Shown here: in pieces, positions 33,638 to 48,600 of the stretch
Numbering within the stretch: the stretch's first letter is position 1
Layout of the letters: the number at the start of each line of letters is the position of its first letter
From: Steromphala cineraria
Lineage: Eukaryota; Mollusca; Gastropoda; Trochida; Trochidae
Length of the DNA stretch: 64,000 nucleotides
Assembly: GCA_916613615.1 (NCBI GenBank)
Contig: OU744728.1
Coordinates: forward strand, 34,928,450 to 34,992,449
Direction of reading: 5' to 3'
Notes under the pieces: model-generated
Databases searched by the model: none
The model's input: the letters and a program-made list of their open reading frames with translations, nothing else
What the model was told of the DNA's origin: nothing
Translations under genes and position numbers: made by a program

Positions 33638-36600
33638 CTAGAAGGTCAAATGAAACAATTAGAAAAATATATACACATAGATTTTAAAAATCTAAAGAAT
33701 ATTTTGGTGAGGATAAATTTGATTTTCACTTTTCAAATGTATTTTGATCAGAAATTCTCATCATGCTATTTTTTTCATGTTAAGATATATAAAAAAAATA
33801 CTTTTAGATACCTACTGTATTGAAAAATTATTAGTAAAATAGCATTGGCCTCCACTACTACAAAGTTCAAGACAGAGATATATAAACCATGCTCATTTTG
33901 TTTTGTTAAACCTTTAATCTTATTTCCCAATAACTTGGCATATAGTTCCAAGAAGCGGCGCCAATGTCCCTACTCACCTTGGTCTGGTGTGAGAGAGTGT
34001 TCTGCAGCTTGTTCATCTCACTCATCTTCTGGGAGAGCGCCGCCTGGTTCTGTCTGGTGTGCTGCTCCGCTAGCGCCGCGTCCTTCTCCGCGGACCGGAA
34101 CCGTTCCTCCAGGCTGGAACCCAGGTGCTGCTCTCTGGTGGGGCTCACGCTACGGGTCGCCTAGCAACAGTCAATATAGTTTATTTTGTATATTAAATTG
34201 TCATGTTTTTAACTTCTTGATAGAATGGGGACCTTTAGTAATACTTTTATTAAAACAGTCAAATTAATTGATTGGCCACCTATGAAATATAGAAATGTTC
34301 ATCTGTTTAATGTTACGTATATATCTTAAAAATGATGCTAAGAGCTTGAATTTGAAAGAAAATCATGAAAGAAACTTTAATTGTAAAAGTTGTACATTAT
34401 AAAATCAGAAATTAAGTGTTACCTTCTGTAATATCAATATTTTTGAAGGCAGTACATGTTATTTACAATAGTAAAATTTTTTGCGGTCTATCAAGATGAT
34501 GTGCAAAACACAATGGAAAGTTTCAATAGTAATGCCCTGCCAATGTTTTAGAGATGCAAGATAAAGTTTGGTGTACAGCAGTTCTGTCTAAGATAACACA
34601 AGTTGAGTGGCTGACATAGCATTATAAGGGTCTTTTCATGGCTTGAACAAAGATCATTTACCATTCTGTAGTGGACAGGGTTGGAGAGATCAGGAACTGA
34701 CGATGTCATGGACAGGTACTTGGAACGCTGTAAAGAGTTATCTCCCTGGAACTTCTGCTGGAACGAGCTCCGAGAGGGACTTGGGTATCTAGCGGGGGAC
34801 TAGAACAACACAGTCACAGATTAGCAACTACAGACAACATGTTGTCAAATTCTTATCATTTACATAAAGTTTAATTGATAATTCTCTTTTTCCCGCTGAT
34901 TATTGGCTTTATTACAATTTCTATTATTGGTTTTCAGAATGTCACTTCAATGAGAGTTTGACTATAGTACAATTTTTTTTACATTGAGTACACACTCATC
35001 CATTGACCAATTGGTTATGACACCTATTGTCATGGGGATTAATGATGTTCACAATTCCTTATCAACATATTTTATTTTCAGATTAGACTGTCTTCTCTGA
35101 GATTGTTGTGATACCTATAACTAACGCAGAAGACGTACCCCAGGAAGTTTCTGCATCTCCTTCTCCAGTCTCTCTATCTCTTTCTGCTGTCTCTCGTTCC
35201 TCTCTCGTAACTCTCGCTGGATCGTCCAGTTCTGTCGTTGTTGCCTAGCAACACATTGGAATCATTAAATGGTTCAATTGAAAATCATCAAATTTACATA
35301 CAATTGAAGATTCTCATTGATTAGAATTTAGAAATAACATATTGCAAACCCTGCTGGCTGCATGCAAACATTTCTATCACATTTTTGCATTACATTAAAA
35401 TTAATCAAAGTACAAATTGTGAATGACTTTGCTTATGATATTTGTTTATCTTTTTAAAAGAAGGTACCTTTTAATGATTATTGATAATAGAAATTACTGT
35501 ATTAATAAAAAATAAGATATAATATAAGTATTTTATGAGAAACAATGTCTGAATAAGTTACAAATAGTAAAGCTTACTTGTTAATCTAAAGGTGCTAAGA
35601 GGTACAGGAATCTATCTAAGAAGGCTCTAACTCTATTACCGGTAAGGACATGAAGTTTATCATTGGTGTGCCATGATTTCTTAATTGCCAACTTCTTACA
35701 TTATACTATTTGGAATGTTAAATAAATTAATCAGCAAGTGAAAACATATTTTATAAGTTTCAAAATGTATTTTCATATTTAAATCAAAATCAATGAAACA
35801 TTTCAAAATTCAATATCTTAATTTTCCCAAAATATTTTACAATCTAAAATGTTTTACATCTCAAGCTGTTTGTTAAGTTCCTCCTCAAACTTGCGGACAT
35901 ATTTGTCTGTGTTTTCCTCCCTCCAGTGTTGTATATTTCGCTGCAAGTCAATCACGTCCGGGTCGACGCCCCCCTTGGTCCGACCCTGCCTCATCTTGAC
36001 TTTGTTAGTCTCTTCTACGTGCTCCTGTGTGGACAGTGCTCAGTGAGTGACAGCTATAGACAAGCAACTAGTGATATCTACATGGACAGGGAGGGAGTCT
36101 ACATCTGGGCTTGGTACCCACAGAGGGATAGGGACACATTATTGTTCATCTGGATCTAATCTACTGGAGTCAGATATACCCTGATTATGCCTATCTATTT
36201 CATAAGTTCAAATCTTGTCTTTCAAGGATTTTCCTTTTCTATTCTAGTTTTATGCATGTAAACTCTGGTAAACTATAATCATTATTGTTGTTATGATGAA
36301 CTATATAATTTTCTATCTAATTTCTAATTTGCATTTTGAACAAGTTCTCTATCTAATGATAAATTCTATTATTTTTTTCATTATTTTGTTATGAAAATTG
36401 TTAAACATTTTGAAAGTGACTAGTTAATTCTCTTTCAAGTAGCTATAGCTAAATTTCATTAGTGTGACAGTTAAACTTTTTGTTGCTTCAAAGATTTTAG
36501 GTCATGCATCATTATGAATTTAAATAGAATTGACTTACTAGTAACTGCTCAGTAATTGAAATCCAAACCCATCAATTTTGAAAAACTGCTGACAAGTTGC

Positions 36601-39600
36601 CCAAAGTGTTTATTTGAAAATTAAACAATATCAAGTATAGAAAACAAACTATAACAACAACAAGAGTCTGAGTGATGTACATTACAGTGCTATCTACGAG
36701 GGTGTCAGTTGCAGATACTCTACAGTGTTGATGGGTGATGCTGTGACTCTTACACATTTATTTTGTCTTCATATTTGAGTGCTCTGTGTTTTAAACGTCG
36801 AATTTCTGAAACTTCTTCAATTAACTGAAAATACAAGTGCATATTCCAAGATACTTACTCAAGCTTATCCTTTATAAGTATCAATGGTAACAAATAGCAT
36901 TTATTTCAAATAAGTTCATAAAAAAACACATTTGTACAAATCCTAAGATACATTGAGGGCTGCATTGAAAAAAAAATCAAAACCATCTACGTCGATATCA
37001 AAGAAGGTACGTACAATTCCTTTCCTTTTAAAGGCTTTACTTGCTGCTATCCCTTTCATGCAATAAAGGTTTAAGTTTGTAATTTACAAAATTTTTGTTA
37101 CCATACTCATTTTCAGTATGAATTTATTCTGTAAAGCGACATTTTGCAAATATTCTTGTCTTAATTTGTCAAGCAAAAGAAAATGGCTTCATTTTTCAAG
37201 TCTACCAATAAAGAAGCCTTTAGTTTGGCCATCAATAACAAGGTCTAACGTTATTGAGAGTCAGCTCCCTGTGAGATGGTAATTAACAGCAGCTAGTCTG
37301 GAGACTCACCCGGAAGAGACGATCCTTGAGACTCTCCAGCTGGATGTTCTTCTCCTTCTCCAGGTCTCGTCTCAAGTGGTCCAGGGACTCGTCCTGGGGA
37401 CAACAAGTACTCTCGGTCTTATCTCACCATCATAGCAGTTGGGTAGAATAAGGATTTAGGTTCAACCAATTTTTACGTTGACATTCCTCAACCTATATTG
37501 TTTGAACCCTTGATATTCTTTGTTATATTTTTCCTAATTAGAAATGCATCTTCAATTTGAAAATATCTTAAATATCATAAATTCATCTTTACATTACAAA
37601 GTGTACAACCTTTATGTTGAATCATATCAACAGACGTGATGTTTTCCATAATGACCCACAAGTACCATGTTTATGATTTTACACCTTGTTGTGGTCTGCT
37701 AATGTGAGATGACGTATATCTACAGGTGACCCACCTTGTCTCTCTGAGTCTTCTGCAGCAGGTTCCTGTGGGTGTCCAGCTCCTGTTTGAGATCATTCAC
37801 GTGGTTCCTCATCTCCTCGTTACACGCTCGCAGGTTAGCCTGCGGAGATCATTATTATACAATATCAAGAGGAAGCAAGCATTGCTCACATAACCCTGGT
37901 CAGACAATGAAAGATCTTTTGAAATCCCCTTGGTGTTATAGTGTCTAAGAAAACTTGTCCCCATTGGAGCATCAGATCTGAAAATTTCTCTAAACTCTAG
38001 ACAAAGTTCTGATTATAATACATGATTCAAAGTTTTGTTGATTTAGACTTTAAAGGTTTTTAGACACTGGTAATGGAAGGTTGGAGAGACGTAAGGACGG
38101 ACAGAATGTCGGCTATATATCGAGTGAGTTATTGTTATTGTTTTACAATTGGGCAGTATTTCAGCAATTAGCAGCAAACGGCTATATACTCCTTCTTAAT
38201 CCAAATGATTATAAAGTTGTGACTTTTAGATATTGAAACTCATCCCTAAGAAATCAGATAAACCTTATTTTGCAAGATAAGATTTATATCAATGACCCTC
38301 AGCCCATTTAGTCATATTTAGTCTCTGTAATTGTTATAAATTCATTTTTTGTTTTTTGAAAACAATTCTTTGTGAAGTAATTCAAATTAGACAAAAGCTT
38401 TCACTAAAAATGTTTTATCCACTTTTTGACTTTTTAACCAGCAAAATATTGTAAAATTTAAATATGCCTTCAGTATATCTTCATGATTCTTACCAGAGCG
38501 ACAGTGATAGGAGTTCTGTATTTCCCTGAGTTTGGTCCATTGAATGGAACTGGACTAGTGGCACCATTCACACTACAACAAAAGGTATATTTGAAATGAA
38601 CACATTTAAGGCACAAACAATCTTCATTCTTTTCAAAGAACAAATTTTAAGCAACTTTTAGATATAAATCAATATAGATATAGATCTTGAAACAAAAGCA
38701 TTCTGAACTTGAATCATATGTCAAAGAACACAATAATTCCATAAATAACATATTCAACAAATTCACTTTTCTCGCTAGTGGCACTCTTCTATCAAACTTA
38801 CCTCCCTTGGTTGACTCTGCGGGGTGTGATACCGAGAAGCCCGGCACTCCGTCGACACTCCTCATTAATCTCGTTGACAACGGTTCTCTCTGCCCTCTCC
38901 AGGGCGGCGCTGCTCTCCCGCTCGGACCGAGACTTCTGCTGTTGTACCGACTTGTACTGACGCACTTCTTCTTCCAGAGACTTGATCTGTTCGCGCAGTC
39001 TCTCCATCTCTCGCCGGTTGTCCTGGTGACAAAAGACAGATTTATAATAAACCTTACTTGCAATTAAATGATTAATTGATATGCTCCCAGGATTCAAGTC
39101 ATAAGTATAACACTCTAGTACATAACATTTGATATCTTCGGCAGACTATTACATATTTCTTTTATTGTTTACCGAGAATCCCCAACCCCAATTCAATAAA
39201 TATTATTTACCAAATACTTTGTTGTGTTTTGTTTCATCATAAAATGATATGGATCTGTAACAAATTTAAAACTTGATTTTTTTAAGATTACAGTATCAAA
39301 CTCTGTAGTCAAAGACTTTAGATTGATTAACACTAAATCATATCTTAATTTGATATCCTTTAATCACATACTGGTACTTATGTTTCTAGGGACGGATCAA
39401 TGACTTTCATTGAGAGGAGGTGTCAAAAGTACTTCTATCCAAACTATTTCTTTAGATCAAAGAATATACCGGTAATAAAATTGTGTTCACAAGAATATTA
39501 GATAAATAGCTTGATTGTGAAGTTGAAAACTTGTAAGTTTTTCATGTATTTCTAACTACACTTTCAACATTTATCACATTATCACATGTGACTGCCAATG

Positions 39601-42600
39601 GTTTAAGTGTGTAAAAAATCACATGACTCTGTTTTTGACTCAATAAGGCACATGCTCATGTCTTAAGTCTCATAGTTTTCACTTCCAAAATCATTTGTCC
39701 AAAAGTCCAAAATTCTCTTTGTCATACACAATGTTACCTATAACCCAGATAAAGTTGACCTGACCTAGATAAGTTGTCAATCAAGGCAGAGTGAGAACGC
39801 ATCACTGAATCATTGATTCGATCCCTGCCATTATTCACATGTCATGTGTAGGGTCATGGAGTTTGCCATTAAAATTTCATAAGCAGTTGTATTCTGTTGA
39901 GTATACAGAGGGCTTGTTAATATCTTCACTAGACAGCTTAATAAAGGAATTCATGCAGAAATAGAGCATATTCTTGTGATCAAACGGACTTAATGTATTC
40001 TTTGAATTTGACCATTTTACCATGCAGTCAATGAATCAGGTCACCACGACTTAAGTAAATAACCCTTAGATAAGTCAAGATATGTTTTTCTTGCTATAAG
40101 AGCAAAGCCATAGAAACCCAAAAATGACAAACATGAACAGGGTGATTTGATGTCTATAAGAACATTGGCAATTGCGTAAGTCAAATTCCAACCACTGCAG
40201 TGCCAATTGAACAACTTCCCTCTTTAACCTTCTTTTTTTCTACCAAATATCCCAAAGAGGAAGAGATTTGAAGACTTCACAAGAAGGTTTATTAGGCCTG
40301 CTTCATTCTTTGTGATACATTGATAAGAGGACTTTGAGAAATTTCAGAAACATCATAAGAACAAATCATATCAGATAAGATAAGATAAGATCTGGGAAGA
40401 AGTGGACTGAGGACCTACAGACCCGCTGCCTTTTGATTGCATATAGACAAAGAGACAGTCTAGAAGGGGACCTATCTGCTGCCTTATTGACCTTTGATCA
40501 CAAAAATCTAAAGGAGAGTCTGAGAGGACGACCTATCTACCTGTTTGACCTTGTCCTTGATCCTCTCCACCTCAGCATTGCTCTGATCTCGCACCATGTC
40601 CTTGGCTCGCGCCACCGCAAACACCTTCTCCTTCGTCACCTGCCGCGTCTGCTGCCTCTGGGTGTCCAGCTCCTGCAACAGTTGCACATATGAGTACACA
40701 ATTGTGCAATTTAAGTGACAGATCTGGGTACACAATTGTGCAACAGTGATAGATCTGGGTACACAGTTGTGCAACAGTGACAGATCTGAGTACACATTTG
40801 TGCAACAGTGATAGATCTGGGTACACAGTTGTGCAACAGTGATAGATCTGGGTACACAGTTGTGCAACAGTGACAGATCTGAGTACACAGTTGTGCAACA
40901 GTGATAGATCTGAGTACACAGTTGTGAACCAGTGATAGATCTGGGTACACAGTTGTGCAACAGTGACAGATCTGGGTACACAATTAAGCAATAATATCAG
41001 ATCTGGATACACAATTAAGCAATGATATCAGATCTGAGTACATTCGATTAAAAAAGTAAAATATATGAGTACACAATTGTTCAACAGTAACAGACATGAA
41101 TACACAATTTTGCAACAGTAACAGACATGAGTACATAATTAATCAATAATGATCAATGTGGGTACACAATTTTAACATGTCATAGGCATAAAAACTAAAC
41201 TATCCAACTGTCACAGACATGAATAAACACTATTGTTATGGTGACACATGCATATGATTACATAATTTTGAAAGTCGTTCATCAGTCTTAAAATGTGCAA
41301 CAGATACAGATATTAGTATACAATTTTAAGTTGAAGATTTGGATATTTGAGTGATAATATTATCTACAAAACATTCCTGAATGCCCCTGGAATAGTCCTA
41401 TGGTTAACAGTAAGTCATAAATGTTGCTGAAATAGTCATTCATAAACATTTCCTTAATAGTCATATATTAACATATGTTTCTGGAATAGAAGGTTTCTGA
41501 ATTTGGTTGAAAAATATTCTCAAGATATCTGGAACATGCATGTGGTCATTAATTACACCCATCTCGAGTATAACTTATACTTCTTGAAGTTGAGAATATG
41601 TGGCTATACATGTTTTTATACTCATATACTTTTTATATGATCAATGTGACCATTGTGTGGGGCTTAGTGAGCTGCATAGATATCTAGTGATTGGTAAAGT
41701 AAGAGGTATTTTCCTGCAAATATTTTGGGGTCAAGACGTACCAGTGTGATATTGGGCTACATATTGAAACAGAGATTAATCTTAACAAACACTGTTATCA
41801 TTTTAAGAATTGTGTTGCATTGTAGGTTCATAATAAGTCATAAGAGATTTATAGGAAAATTGAATTCAGGTTATCAACTAAAACCTTTCAAATGGATATA
41901 TTTATCAATGATCAATCAACATATTTGCAAGAAGCATATATCTTGACTACCTCACAGAGTAATCACAATGTGTCTCTTGTGTCAACACCAATGTCTGATA
42001 TTGGAATTATTAAATGCTGTATTTTGTCAACTGCCAGACAAACCTGAAGTGTTTGATATTGGCTGATTGCATTGTTGTTATAAACTTTGAACATAACACC
42101 TTTTGAGTCTGCAATTCAAAGTAAATGATTTCACACTTCTTGTTGCTTTACCTCTGTAATCAATACTAATCATACACAGCTGCTCGTTATGTGGTATAGA
42201 AAACTTTCAAATTTGATAATACAAATAACAGATTTTTTAGATTTAATATATTAATGAAATATTGTGTTTAGTACAATTGAAAAAAAATAAATCCTACTTC
42301 ATAATAAGAGCCGTTTCAACTGTAAAGTACTGATTGAGACATGCAATGGTAAAAACTATGTTCAACCAAAGCTAATTGGTATGTGTAAAGATAAGAAAAG
42401 CTTTTATTGGAGTGTACATGTCAAGGTAGATTTATTACATGTTAGTTCTAACCACAAGAGCTTTCCTATAAACACAATAAAATCCATTCAAATGTCATAT
42501 AACATTACACAAACACGACATAAATGTGATAAGCACGACTGACTTTAAAGATAAAATATCTTTAGCTTACCTAGGTAAATCAAAAAGAAAACATGATTGA

Positions 42601-45600
42601 AAGGGTCTCGAAAAATTCTTTAAGCAAATATATTTTTTATCAGGTGATGCAAGTCCTATAGTGTAAAGTGAAATTGACGTGCCCGGACATGTGGATAGTG
42701 ACATCAAGAAGTGATAAGTACATTGAAATGTACATGTGTGTAGACTCTGCACTCTCTGCTGGAGTTGTGTGTACTGTATGTTGACGTTTCCCATTAACCA
42801 GTCACTTTGATTGATTGCAATGTACATTCTGACCACTGGTTAACCAGAAGTTGGAGATAAATGATTAATTCATGTAAACAATTACTTTCTTAAATATTTC
42901 TTGCGCAAAGACAAATAAGGGGAAAGTTATTTTTCTGTGTTATATGTTTGATGTTGCTGGGTTTACATTTTTGAAAAACAATATTTCAAAGGTATTTTAT
43001 GACCCTTTTTAAGATAATTCAAAATAAAACTTTTATTTCACTTAATGTTCTTACCGTAATATGAAAAGGCTTCTAAAATTCTCTATTTATAAAAAAATAC
43101 TTCTGCATGTCAAAAATGTATTTTCCAGTTGATAGGATTACAAGATCTTGATCTGAAATAGACATGATATGCACAAATACTCTCCTACATGATACCAGAC
43201 ACTCAATTCTTGTCCTGCATTCAAGAGTTACGATACCTTGACATGCAAATGGTTCCCACACTGGAATATTGATTGGTAAGTGAAATATATGAGAAAATTA
43301 TCATGGCTTGCCTACTGACTCCAGCAGGGTGAATGAAATGAACAATGATATCAACATGACAATGTCAGTTCCATACATGATCTATGTCTGATTCATGACA
43401 CCCTTACAATGACTTTATCATTACCACAATAATAACTTATATGGGACAAAATATGTCATATATGTTGTATACGTTTTACTTCTAATTATATTCCATGTCA
43501 TTACATGTTAATATCACAAACTTTAAAATACAGTCTTATCACAGCATTTCTGTAGAACTGAAATTCCAGTTTATTCACATATGTAATAAGCATAAAAGTA
43601 CATGATTCAACCAAGTTGAGACATGTTTCTGGGAGTAATGTATTGGTTAATTAAGATATGTCATCTTGAAAAATAAGAGCGCACAGTCACAACAAGAAAG
43701 AAATGAGAACTGAATCCATTCATTCAATAGTGCTGCGAGTGTGAAAACCCTTGCTCAGCAATTGTTGAACAGTTTTACCTTATGTGTGTATAATTGATCA
43801 TTACATATAAATTATTTTATAAGAGAGAACACAACCCTTGAAAACTTGAACCAACCATCTCATTTTTTGTTCACAAGATGAAAAGTAAAGAATACTATCC
43901 TTTGCAGCCCTAAAGCAATATCTCTCAAAACAGTATTTGGTAAAATCAAAGACTTACAAAATAAAAAGCTTGAGAGTGTTAGAACACAACCCTTGAAACA
44001 AGGAACCAAATATCTCCCAAAGCACAATCATTGGTATAAAACATAAAAAGTATAAGTAAGAGAATATAGCCATGTGCAATATTAATAAATAGGGAATGTG
44101 TCAAATCAGTTGTTACAATAAATTGGAAAAGTAGACAAACAAAGCCCTGTGGAACCCTGAACCGATATCCAACAAAGCAACCTTCATGCAATGGTTTGAA
44201 TACAACATCAATAGTAAAGGTGCCAGAATACTGCACTGTGCAACCTGTGAAGCAATATCGTTCACCCTAACAAAGGATGCAACACTCAAAACCCTTCCAT
44301 TTGTAAATTCATTTATCAAAACTGAAAACCCTTTGATGCAGCAACATGAGAAGCAAGAGGACTATATTGACAGTATGGCAAAGTGAAAGAATACAAATTT
44401 AATTCATAAAGGATTAAGTCCATGACAAAAATGAAGATGTTTAATTGATTATGCACGTCCTGATGTACAGAACTTTTCCAATGTAAATGTCATGCTCCAT
44501 TATTGATAAGGGAATTGGTTTGTTCATACAGTAAGTAAAAAAAAAATGTTTTTGCTTTGTGTGATGCACCGAATGCCCGAGTGCTTGTACATAGCACATC
44601 AATAAGAGACAATGAGCCGAGATGGGAGATGAAACAGCACATCTACACATGGCACATCTTCATCGGGTAATCAATAACATGTACATGTATGTACGGAGCA
44701 TAGGGGAGGGTGGAAGGTCTCTGTGTTCATGACAGTAGAGAGCGGTGGAAAGTCAAAGTTCTACATGACTGACATGATGAAATTTGTTCGTAGACCTAGT
44801 TATATATTAAAACTCTGTTCTTCTTGGTGTCTATGAGTGGGATCAGATAATATTAAATTATGAAATAAACTGAAATAATCTTGATTCAACAAAAAAAAAA
44901 AAAAAATTTCTTTTACACTAAAATGTTAAATTTAATAAATAAAACCATACTGAGTAGTCAATCTAAATGTACCAGTATCACACGGGAGGAACAATTTAGA
45001 ATTTGTCTACTGGCTACAATCATTGTATCACAAGCAAAGGCTTCAATGTCCTTCCTCCATCTTGCTTTTTGGGACTATTAAATTAACTTGCTCTATATAT
45101 ACATTCTAAAATTTGAATCTTATTTCGAATAATTACTTGAAGAGCTATCAACTAAGTCTTTGGCTTTATTTTGAATTAATGCACTCTTTTGGTTGTCAAG
45201 TTTTGAAATATAAAGAAACCAAAATGGTAAATTCACTAATATGTTTGAGGTAAGTGTGAAAATAATGATTCTTAATGATAGATGTGAATAAAGAGAACTG
45301 TCCTTTGCATTTCACTTCTTCAAAAATAACCAGACATTAGTCTACTTTCAATTGCAAGAGACTCAAATTGGTAATGATGCAGACATTGGTTTGTTTCTCC
45401 TAGACATCATTGCTTTGAATCTAAACAGTTCTCAGTCATTTCAACACCTTAATATTCATCCCAAAACATTAAAAAGATATATACCGTATTCGTCCTATTA
45501 AGTGCCCTCTCCCTAATAAGCGCCCCCTATTACAAATTTCCATATAACAGAGCGCCCCCCCCCCCCTCCCCTTCATACGTAAAATGGCCTACCTCTACTG

Positions 45601-48600
45601 CTTTTCCAATAGTTTTTAGTTTATCCGGGCCTGTGAATGTGTAGTTGCACTGAATTTCCATGATCGACCTACTTTCATTCTCGTTCAGAATCCCGACAAG
45701 TGCTAGTTTCGCTTGTCTATAACGTATTCCTAATAAGCGCCCCCCCTTTCGTGGGTATCCTAATAAGCGCCCCCTTTGGATTTTTTTAAGCTAAGCGCCC
45801 GGGGCGCTTGATAGGACGAATACGGTATTCAAAATACATATGAAAAGCTTAAATTCATTGCTACCGTTTTCACAAACTATTCTTCCAATGAATGTTCTTT
45901 TGTTGAATTCAAATTGATAACAACTAACAATTCAAACTGCACATTCATCAAGTTGAAATATTCCTCTGAGATATGCAGGTACATGCACCAATTACAAACA
46001 CTTGACTCAAGCTAGTGATATCACTTTCTTAAAGATAAAAAAAATTGAAATGAAATGCCACTCCACAGGGAGAAAGCTGATATGTACATGGAATATTTCA
46101 GTATCTGGAAATAGTCATGTCATTACAAACCTGGAAACATGCATTGATGAATCGAAGTCGTATATTTCTCAGCTGATCATAATCCAAATCCATAATGTAG
46201 CCCGGCTAATGTCAATCATGGAGAAGCACTCTCTCAAGTAAGAGCGATATCCTGACTACCTCGATATCCCACACAGGTAAACTAATCCAATTAAGGCCAG
46301 GTGAGAAAGCCTGATCACTAGCAGTGACCCCTGACCTACACACAGTCTAGCCGGGCAACCAGTGGCGTAGATTTCACGGAGAAATTGACGAGCCAGTGAG
46401 TGAGGGTCGCGCTGCCCAATCTACCGTTAACACTCCCATAATGCACTGGGCACATTGTTCTCATGCAGTACACATTGTTGATTCACTCAGTCGATAAAGG
46501 TTTATATTGAATCTTGATCGGGGAAAGTAAATGTTAGGTAATTCAGCTTGCTTGCATATTTATGTTGATCATTGATTATAAAAATTATCAGTGAGCAATA
46601 ACCGGTATGTTGAGTATTGAAAAGGGGTGGCATGTTGAGTCGAATGTTGAATAGATAAAATCTATAGCAGTCCAATGATTAAACAATTATAAATGATAAG
46701 AAATGTTGAATTTTGAACATGGTCTAAACTTCTACGGATTTTTTTCCTCTCCCTTTTGATATTATGTTAAATGTTTTTGTGCAATAATTGGAATAGCATT
46801 TAATAATCTGTTTTGAAAATGCTGTCATGTATTCGCATTACTGATTTATTTACTTTCAAGACAGAAAGAGTTTCAATGAATTTACTATTGGGTGAAATTA
46901 CGGAAAATTGCAATTATCATCTATTATACCGCAAAATATTAAGTGAGGGAGCAGTAAATGGTTGAGATCCAGCACTTATTAAAGGTGCGGCGCTTATTTT
47001 TTCAACTACCCTTGACCCCCCACGCTTATTAGAGGCCCAGCGCTTATTGGAGACCCGGCGTCTTTGAGAGAAAATACAGTATGTAGGGATGTATATTGTT
47101 TCAAAGTTTTTATTTTGTTAAAAATCATATACCAGGATGTATAGAATATTGATAAATACTTATATACATAAATTGCACTTAAATTTAACTTGAAAAGCAC
47201 ATAATTTTTATCATATTTTTTTTATCAAATTTTAAGTAACCTTCGTTGTTATGTTATCACAATAATTTGATATCTATGTTATGCACAATAGAATTTACAT
47301 TTACAACCAAAGTGTCATACTTGATATCCCATATAACTAGAGAGCTTTATTCAGCAGAGACTTTTAAAAACTACTTCAACTGAAAGAGCTTTCAAGTGAT
47401 TTTTGAATGGGCACTTACCATAACGGTATACAATAATATACATGGCACTAGTTACTTAGTTATTTGTTGTATTGTAGGCCAAACTACACTTGCAATTTCA
47501 AAAATACTTGATTAATCCTTCCCTTGTCATCCATATATTCCTCAGCATTACAGTAATATTTAGTATGTGTTATCATTATCAGTTCCTGGCCAAATCTAGA
47601 AAATATATTTGTTAATTGAGTCAGGATTTCTGAAAATCAGCAAATTAGAAATGGTTTTGCATTAATCATTTCAGCAGGTGAAGAATTAATGTGATTTTCC
47701 AAATTCAAATTAATTTATTCAACTGATAGGGTTGATTTACATCATACTGTAAAAACATTGTTCTTTATTTTGTGTCTCTGAACAGTTTAACATTAGTGTA
47801 TACCTTGACCAATCAAGTTCTTTATTGAATTAAGATGTTTAAAGCAACTGTTATAATTGTAAGTCTGTTATCCACTCATTGTGTTAACTATTGAAGACAC
47901 CCTCAATCACAAATTTACAATAGTACATATAAATATACTGAAAATAACATTCAAGTGAATCTTAAATCGACATTTCCACATTTCAGCATAAACAGTCCAC
48001 ATTTTATGATAATAAGTAATCAACTCCGCTGGATCACAAGCTCAGCGGAAATAGTCCTTGATCTTATCTCAACATGATAAAGCGTGATCCTACACTATAG
48101 ACTAATCCACCTTTCACATACTCCCATACATCAAGCAGTCTCTAGGGTGTGTCAACTTACAAGAGAAAGTGTTCAGTATACTCCTATACAGAACAAACCT
48201 GCCTGAAGCATAAATAAACATAGACCAAGAATACAGCCCTGACCCACACCAAGTCACATAAGTCAACATATACAAGAACAGGTCCCCTGACCCATGCCCC
48301 CCACACAAATCCCATTTTGAGATTAGTGGGTTGTGATCAAATCCCATTTGCAGATTAGCTTGTTACCTGATCTTGAGATTCAGGTTATCAATTACACAAA
48401 GGAAAGTTATTGGAGATATTGATTTCATGCTTGGAGCTCTGCTTTATTACTTCACCCAGAGCTGGTGTATTCACAACAGATTGTGTTTGATTAATGGCTA
48501 AAGCCTTTCTGATTTTGTCCATTAATCATCAGGATATATTTCTACATTACGTTCAACCTTAGAGTGCTGACATTTCTCATAAAGGATTCATGATTGCAAA

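Noticed and set aside
33845..34267. Plus-strand 140-codon ORF
   Set aside because: It is antisense to the gene 2 exon at 33978-34160, which has splice sites and coiled-coil composition.
40508..41012. Minus-strand ORFs over the 31-bp array
   Set aside because: They are low-complexity translations of the tandem repeat attached to a true exon; the splice acceptor lies between them.
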